Position numbers and translations under genes: made by a program. Below, piece after piece: positions 60,326 through 64,000 of a stretch of 64,000 bases of DNA (its first letter is position 1; each line of letters begins with the position of its first letter). The stretch covers positions 62,001-126,000 of the forward strand of contig ARQU01000002.1 of the NCBI GenBank assembly GCA_000384615.1. The letters are read 5' to 3'. The DNA is from an alpha proteobacterium SCGC AAA536-G10 (GTDB lineage: Bacteria; Pseudomonadota; Alphaproteobacteria; Puniceispirillales; Marisalimonadaceae). Below the pieces are notes generated by a model. That model saw nothing but the letters and a program-made list of their open reading frames with translations, was not told where the DNA came from and made no database searches.

Positions 60326-61476
60326 TTACTGTAAAAATTTATTTTTTTAACTTTGTAATTTTCAATGGTAAAGCCTAATTTACCTTCTAATAACAAGTTT
60401 ACAACTTTACCAAAAACCTCATATCTCCATCCTTCAAACACCTTAAGTCCTTCTCTTTTACCCCCTAAGATAGATTTAAGATCAGCAGTGTCAGCAATTA
60501 ACTTTTCAGCTAACCCACTTTTTTCGGAACAATATACTAGTAAAAGTTTTAATAAGTCTAAACTACATTTATCAATGTTAGAGTTTTTGTAAAATTTAGA
60601 AACTTTTGGCCAATTATTAGGATCGATTTTTTCTGCAATTTTAATCATTTTTATAATTTCATATAAATCATTACGAGAGAGGTTTTTAGGCATACCTCTA
60701 ATTTCTTTAAATAATTCAATTTTGTTGGGTTTAAATAGAGATATATTTACTAAAGCTTCATCTCTAATTAATCGGTTTCTTGGAATATTTCTTTGTTTAC
60801 ATTTATCCTCTCGCCACTTTGCCAAATATTTGAGTATATTTAATGTTTCAGATTTAGAATATTTTATTTTAATTCTTTTCCAAGCTTCTTCAGAATTTAC
60901 ATCATATAAATCTGTATCGTAAAGTCGTTTAATCTCTTTACTAACCCATTCTTGTCTGCCTGAATCTTGAATTAATTTATTAATTGAAGGAAATATTCTT
61001 ATTAAATGAGTTACATCTGAAATCGCATAATCTAATTGACTTTTTGTTAGTGGTCTTTGTAACCAATTTGTAAATTGATTTTCTTTATTTATAGATAAAC
61101 ATAAAAACTTTTCTACTAATCTCTCATAACCTACTTGGTCACCTAATCCACAAAACATAGCAGCTATTTGTGTGTCATAAATTGGCTTTGGAATCTCACC
61201 AGTTAAATGTAAGAAAATTTCTATATCTTGCCTTCCAGAGTGGAAAATTTTTAAAATATTTTCATTTGAAAGTAGATCCCATATTGGTTTCATATCGATC
61301 CCAGAAAGTGGGTCAATTGCAGCCGCAAAATCTTCACCGGCAATTTGAACCAAACCTAATATAGGATAGTAAGTATTATCTCTAATAAACTCAGTGTCGA
61401 CTGCTAATACTTTTTGTTTTAAACATTTATTAATAAATTTATTTAATGTATCATTATCTGAAATAATTTTATTCAT
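60322..61476 (-). CDS. rnd: Ribonuclease D
   Basis: RNase D trims tRNA 3' ends. The DEDD exonuclease motifs are all present: AVDTEFIRDNTYYP (D, E), KIFHSGRQDIEIF (D), YAISDVTHLI (Y, D). HRDC helices follow (KYLAKWREDKCKQRNIPRNRLIRDEAL). 384 aa. The gene overlaps hdaA at the stop and is divergent from eipB, the usual alphaproteobacterial neighbourhood. Confidence 0.95.
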   Translation of the reverse strand: MNKIISDNDTLNKFINKCLKQKVLAVDTEFIRDNTYYPILGLVQIAGEDFAAAIDPLSGIDMKPIWDLLSNENILKIFHSGRQDIEIFLHLTGEIPKPIYDTQIAAMFCGLGDQVGYERLVEKFLCLSINKENQFTNWLQRPLTKSQLDYAISDVTHLIRIFPSINKLIQDSGRQEWVSKEIKRLYDTDLYDVNSEEAWKRIKIKYSKSETLNILKYLAKWREDKCKQRNIPRNRLIRDEALVNISLFKPNKIELFKEIRGMPKNLSRNDLYEIIKMIKIAEKIDPNNWPKVSKFYKNSNIDKCSLDLLKLLLVYCSEKSGLAEKLIADTADLKSILGGKREGLKVFEGWRYEVFGKVVNLLLEGKLGFTIENYKVKKINFYSN

Positions 61477-61552
61477 TTTTAATAATCTAACTTAGTTCTT
61501 CTGAGAATATATTTAAATAATTAATAACATGATATTGGTAACGGAGTGTAAA

Positions 61553-62344
61553 ATGTTTTTTAAAAATTATATATATCTTCTATCTGTTTTTTTAATTATT
61601 TCCAGCCCATCTTTTGGTATAAAGCTTTTATCTCATAAAGCTACTTATACACTTGAAGTAGAGGATATAGAAGAAAACAGTTTTCTTGAAGGTGGGCAAG
61701 GACAAACTTATTTTGAAATAATAGAAAATTGTGAAGGTTGGAATGTTAAAGAAGATTATGTCCTTATATACGAGTTACCTAATAAAAAAATGACTAATAG
61801 TTATTCTAGTTATTCAACTTTTGAAAATTTTTTAGGTACAAAACATAGTTTTGAATTAAATGAAAAAAGTGAATTAAATGGAGATAATTCATATCAAGGT
61901 TTTGTAGAAAAAAATAATATTAATATTTCTGGTTCAGTAATTAAAAATTCTATAAAAAAATTATCGTTCAAAAAAGATATTTTATTACCTATAGAACATT
62001 TAAAAAAACTTATTGAAGCTGCGAAAAATGAAAAAAAAATATTCACACAAAAAGTTTTTTTTGGGAATGAGGACAAAGAATATATAAAAATTGTATCTGC
62101 GTTTATAGGTGTAAAAAGAAATTCTAAATTTAAAGATTTTGAATATTTTAAAGATAAAATAGTTTGGCCAATGAAAATAGCCTTTTACAAGGAAAATTCT
62201 AAATCGGAAAACCCTGACTATGAAATTAGTTTAGAGTTAGATGAATTTGGTGTTGTTCATTCTTATGATGTGAATTATGGAAATTTTAAAATTAAAGCGG
62301 TGCTAAAAGATTTTACTGTTATGAAAAAAAAGAGCTGTGATTAA
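61553..62344 (+). CDS. eipB: EipB-type (DUF1849) periplasmic envelope protein
   Basis: EipB proteins are beta-spiral periplasmic proteins important for envelope integrity in Brucella. A signal peptide is present (about residues 5-20, cleaved near SFG), followed by LLSHKATYTLEVED, ENSFLEGGQGQTYFEI, CEGWNVKEDYVL (family: L..HRA.Y.L......, C.GW....R..L) and YSSYSTFENFLG. A second Cys lies near the C-terminus (KKKSCD), matching the disulfide pair of EipB. The start at 61553 has GGAG; 264 aa. Confidence 0.8.
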   Translation: MFFKNYIYLLSVFLIISSPSFGIKLLSHKATYTLEVEDIEENSFLEGGQGQTYFEIIENCEGWNVKEDYVLIYELPNKKMTNSYSSYSTFENFLGTKHSFELNEKSELNGDNSYQGFVEKNNINISGSVIKNSIKKLSFKKDILLPIEHLKKLIEAAKNEKKIFTQKVFFGNEDKEYIKIVSAFIGVKRNSKFKDFEYFKDKIVWPMKIAFYKENSKSENPDYEISLELDEFGVVHSYDVNYGNFKIKAVLKDFTVMKKKSCD

Positions 62345-62351
62345 TATGACT

Positions 62352-62519
62352 TTACTTAATTTTAGCTTCTTTAAATAATACATGCTTGCGGACCTTAGGA
62401 TCATATTTCATAAGTTCTAATTTTTCTGGCTTAGTTCTAGGATTTTTTTTTGTAACATAAAAAAAACCTGTATCCGCAGAACTGAGTAGTTTTATTTGTA
62501 AAGTAGCTGGCTTAGCCAT
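62352..62519 (-). CDS. rpmG: Ribosomal protein bL33
   Basis: This 55-residue ORF reads [20 protein letters not shown], then [35 protein letters not shown] (given in two parts; family: T.KNPR..P.KLEL.KYDP..R.HV...E.K.K). There are no cysteines, so it is the non-zinc form. SD GGAG stands ten bases before the ATG. It is transcribed after rnr on the minus strand. It was read by hand because it is small. Confidence 0.94.
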   Translation of the reverse strand: MAKPATLQIKLLSSADTGFFYVTKKNPRTKPEKLELMKYDPKVRKHVLFKEAKIK

Positions 62520-62541
62520 AATAACTCCTATTTATAAATGG

Positions 62542-62569
62542 AATTTAGCTTTTTTTTTGATAAAGTCAA
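62542..62569 (-). promoter_or_regulatory. Candidate sigma-70 promoter of rpmG
   Basis: On the minus strand: TTGACT (62569-62564), 16 bases, TAAATT (62547-62542), 22 bases before the start codon. This is a plausible housekeeping promoter between the rnr stop and rpmG. Confidence 0.4.
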
Positions 62570-62586
62570 GGTGCAGAATTTTATTT

Positions 62587-63999
62587 TTAATTTGATTTCT
62601 TTTCTTTCTTTTGTTTTCCCATCTTATTACTTATCCATTTAACAGTAATGCTTCCGGTTAAAGGAACAACTTCTACAATCTTTACCTTCAATCGCATTCC
62701 GACATTAAATTTATTACCACTACGTTCTCCAACTATTGCTTGTTTTATTTGGTCAAAATCATACCAGTCATTGGGTAGCTCTCTTATAGGAAGTAATGCG
62801 TCAGCAATACCATTATCTATAGACACAAAAACACCAAATTTATGTATTGATATTATTGAGCAATCGACAATTTCATTTATCTTTTTTTGGTATAATAATG
62901 AGACATATCTATCAACAGTTTTTCTTTCTGCAACGATTGATTTCCTTTCGGTGTTTGAAATATGATCACATATTGATTTAAGGTCATTATTTTCATCTTT
63001 TTTAATTAACGTTTTATTAATTATTGAAATAATTTGTCTATGAACTAATAAATCAGCATACCTTCTTATAGGTGAGGTAAAATGAACATAGTTTTTTAGA
63101 GCTAAACCGAAATGTGATTTGTTTTTATTCTCGTATTTTGCTTGAGATTGACTTCGCAAGATTGACTGATTAACAGACTCATATTCAGGAGAACTTTTAC
63201 TTTTATATAAAATTTTATTCATCAATGAAGGATGAGGTACTTTACCAATTAAGATTTTTGATAAAGGTTGTCCTATCAAATCTATCAATGATTTATATTT
63301 TTCTGGGCTTGGAGGTTCGTGAGATCGGTAAATTGATTGATTTGTTGCCTTATTTATTTCTTCAGCAGCAGCTACGTTTGCCAAAATCATTAATTCTTCA
63401 ATGATTTTATTACTTGTTACTCCATATATATTTTTAATATCTTGAGGCCAACCATCCTCATCAAATAAAATTTTCTTTTCAGGTAATTCTAGATTTAAAG
63501 CACCTCTTTTTTCTCTGATATTTTCCAAAATTTTATAAATATCTTTAAGAGACTTAATTACTTTTAAGATATTTGGTTCAATACTTTGATCTATAAATTT
63601 ATTATTGATAATATTTTCAACTTCATTATATGTCAGGCGTTTTTTTGAGTTAATTATAGATCTGTAAAAAGAATGAGACTTTTTTAATCCATTCTTATCA
63701 AGAATAATTTCAACTGTTAAGCATGCTCGATCAAGATTGGGTTTAAGAGAGCATAGGTTGTTTGACAACTCTTCAGGGAGCATTGGAATCACATAGTTGG
63801 GGAGATATACTGAATTTCCTCTAAGTCTTGCTTCTTTGTCAATATAAGAGTTTTCTTTAACAAAATGTGACACGTCAGCAATAGATACTAGAATACGCCA
63901 TCCTCCTTTTTGACTTAATTGTTCCGTATAAACAGCATCATCAAAATCTTTTGCATCTTCTCCGTCTATTGTAACAAAGAACATTTCTCTTAAGTCCAT
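62587..63999 (-). CDS. rnr: Ribonuclease R, 3' part (5' end beyond the window)
   Basis: RNase R is a processive 3'-5' exoribonuclease. The RNB catalytic domain begins at the right edge with TIDGEDAKDFDDAVY, the metal-binding D...DFDDA, then SIADVSHFV, YLPNYVIPMLPEELSNNLCSL and the HFTSPIRRYADLLVHR block. The S1 domain lies near the C-terminus. The Lys-rich tail (GKQKKEKKSN) is a typical basic tail. Full-length RNase R is about 750 aa; 470 are visible. The cold-shock and HTH-like N-terminal part is off the window. It is upstream of rpmG, as in other alphaproteobacteria. Confidence 0.95.
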   Translation of the reverse strand: MDLREMFFVTIDGEDAKDFDDAVYTEQLSQKGGWRILVSIADVSHFVKENSYIDKEARLRGNSVYLPNYVIPMLPEELSNNLCSLKPNLDRACLTVEIILDKNGLKKSHSFYRSIINSKKRLTYNEVENIINNKFIDQSIEPNILKVIKSLKDIYKILENIREKRGALNLELPEKKILFDEDGWPQDIKNIYGVTSNKIIEELMILANVAAAEEINKATNQSIYRSHEPPSPEKYKSLIDLIGQPLSKILIGKVPHPSLMNKILYKSKSSPEYESVNQSILRSQSQAKYENKNKSHFGLALKNYVHFTSPIRRYADLLVHRQIISIINKTLIKKDENNDLKSICDHISNTERKSIVAERKTVDRYVSLLYQKKINEIVDCSIISIHKFGVFVSIDNGIADALLPIRELPNDWYDFDQIKQAIVGERSGNKFNVGMRLKVKIVEVVPLTGSITVKWISNKMGKQKKEKKSN

Positions 64000-64000
64000 T

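Noticed and set aside
1-64000. Search for tRNA, rRNA, CRISPR arrays, insertion sequences and prophage genes
   Set aside because: No cloverleaf-like intergenic sequence, no regularly spaced direct repeats, no transposase or integrase frame was noticed. Intergenic regions are short.

Overview
The window reads as a chromosomal segment of an AT-rich, small-genome, probably free-living aquatic alphaproteobacterium (low G+C judged by eye, not counted). Alphaproteobacterial signs are the block rpsF-rpsR-rplI-dnaB-alr-mlaE-mlaF-radA-cvpA-purF, a 42-residue aa3 cytochrome oxidase subunit IV-type gene, an EipB/DUF1849 gene, an HdaA-type DnaA paralogue beside rnd, and pdxA-rsmA downstream of lptF-lptG-surA. 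I cannot name the genus. No IS element, phage, CRISPR array, rRNA or tRNA was seen, and no gene-free stretch exceeds 300 bases (the longest is about 190).

Region 1 (1-33.6 kb) is a large flagellar cluster. Its left part holds the filament cap fliD, three long flagellins of 916, 734 and 666 residues, two TPR-GT41 (OGT-like) glycosyltransferases placed between them, fliS, a fliT-like gene and an unrecognised small gene. Next come two divergent sigma-54 activators. One (16183-17325) is FleQ-like, with a C-terminal HTH but no N-terminal domain. The other (17514-18710) has a receiver-like N-terminus and AAA+ domain but no HTH. This split matches the FleQ/FleT pair of the Rhodobacter sphaeroides fla1 system, and here too the HTH-less partner is the first gene before fliE-F-G-H-I-J. 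The run fliE-F-G-H-I-J-K-L-M-N-O-P-Q-R-flhB follows without interruption. Four good sigma-54 (-24/-12) promoters precede flagellin 2, fleT, fliK and fliO. Flagellins 1 and 3 instead share a different, sigma-28-like upstream element. Four small unrecognised genes follow flhB.

Region 2 (33.6-43.3 kb, minus strand) is housekeeping: an SDR, purF, cvpA, radA, mlaF, mlaE, alr, dnaB, rplI, rpsR and rpsF, with two hairpins in the rpsF leader.

Region 3 (43.4-48.3 kb, plus strand) holds fatty-acid synthesis (fabD, fabG, acpP, fabF), then mltG and gmk. Region 4 (48.3-53.7 kb, minus strand) holds rsmA, pdxA, surA, lptG and lptF. The lptD gene usually found between lptG and surA in alphaproteobacteria is not there.

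Region 5 (53.8-64 kb) holds pepA, ndk, the small coxIV gene, purM, a DUF2066 gene, an AI-2E/PerM permease, hdaA, rnd, eipB, rpmG and the 3' part of rnr, which runs off the right edge.

The most interesting biology is in the filament region. The flagellins and the cap protein FliD are built from interchangeable surface modules: one repeat type is shared by FliD and flagellins 1 and 2, and another by flagellins 1 and 3. The glycosyltransferases are interleaved with their likely substrates. A FleQ-box-like palindrome lies between the two activator genes.
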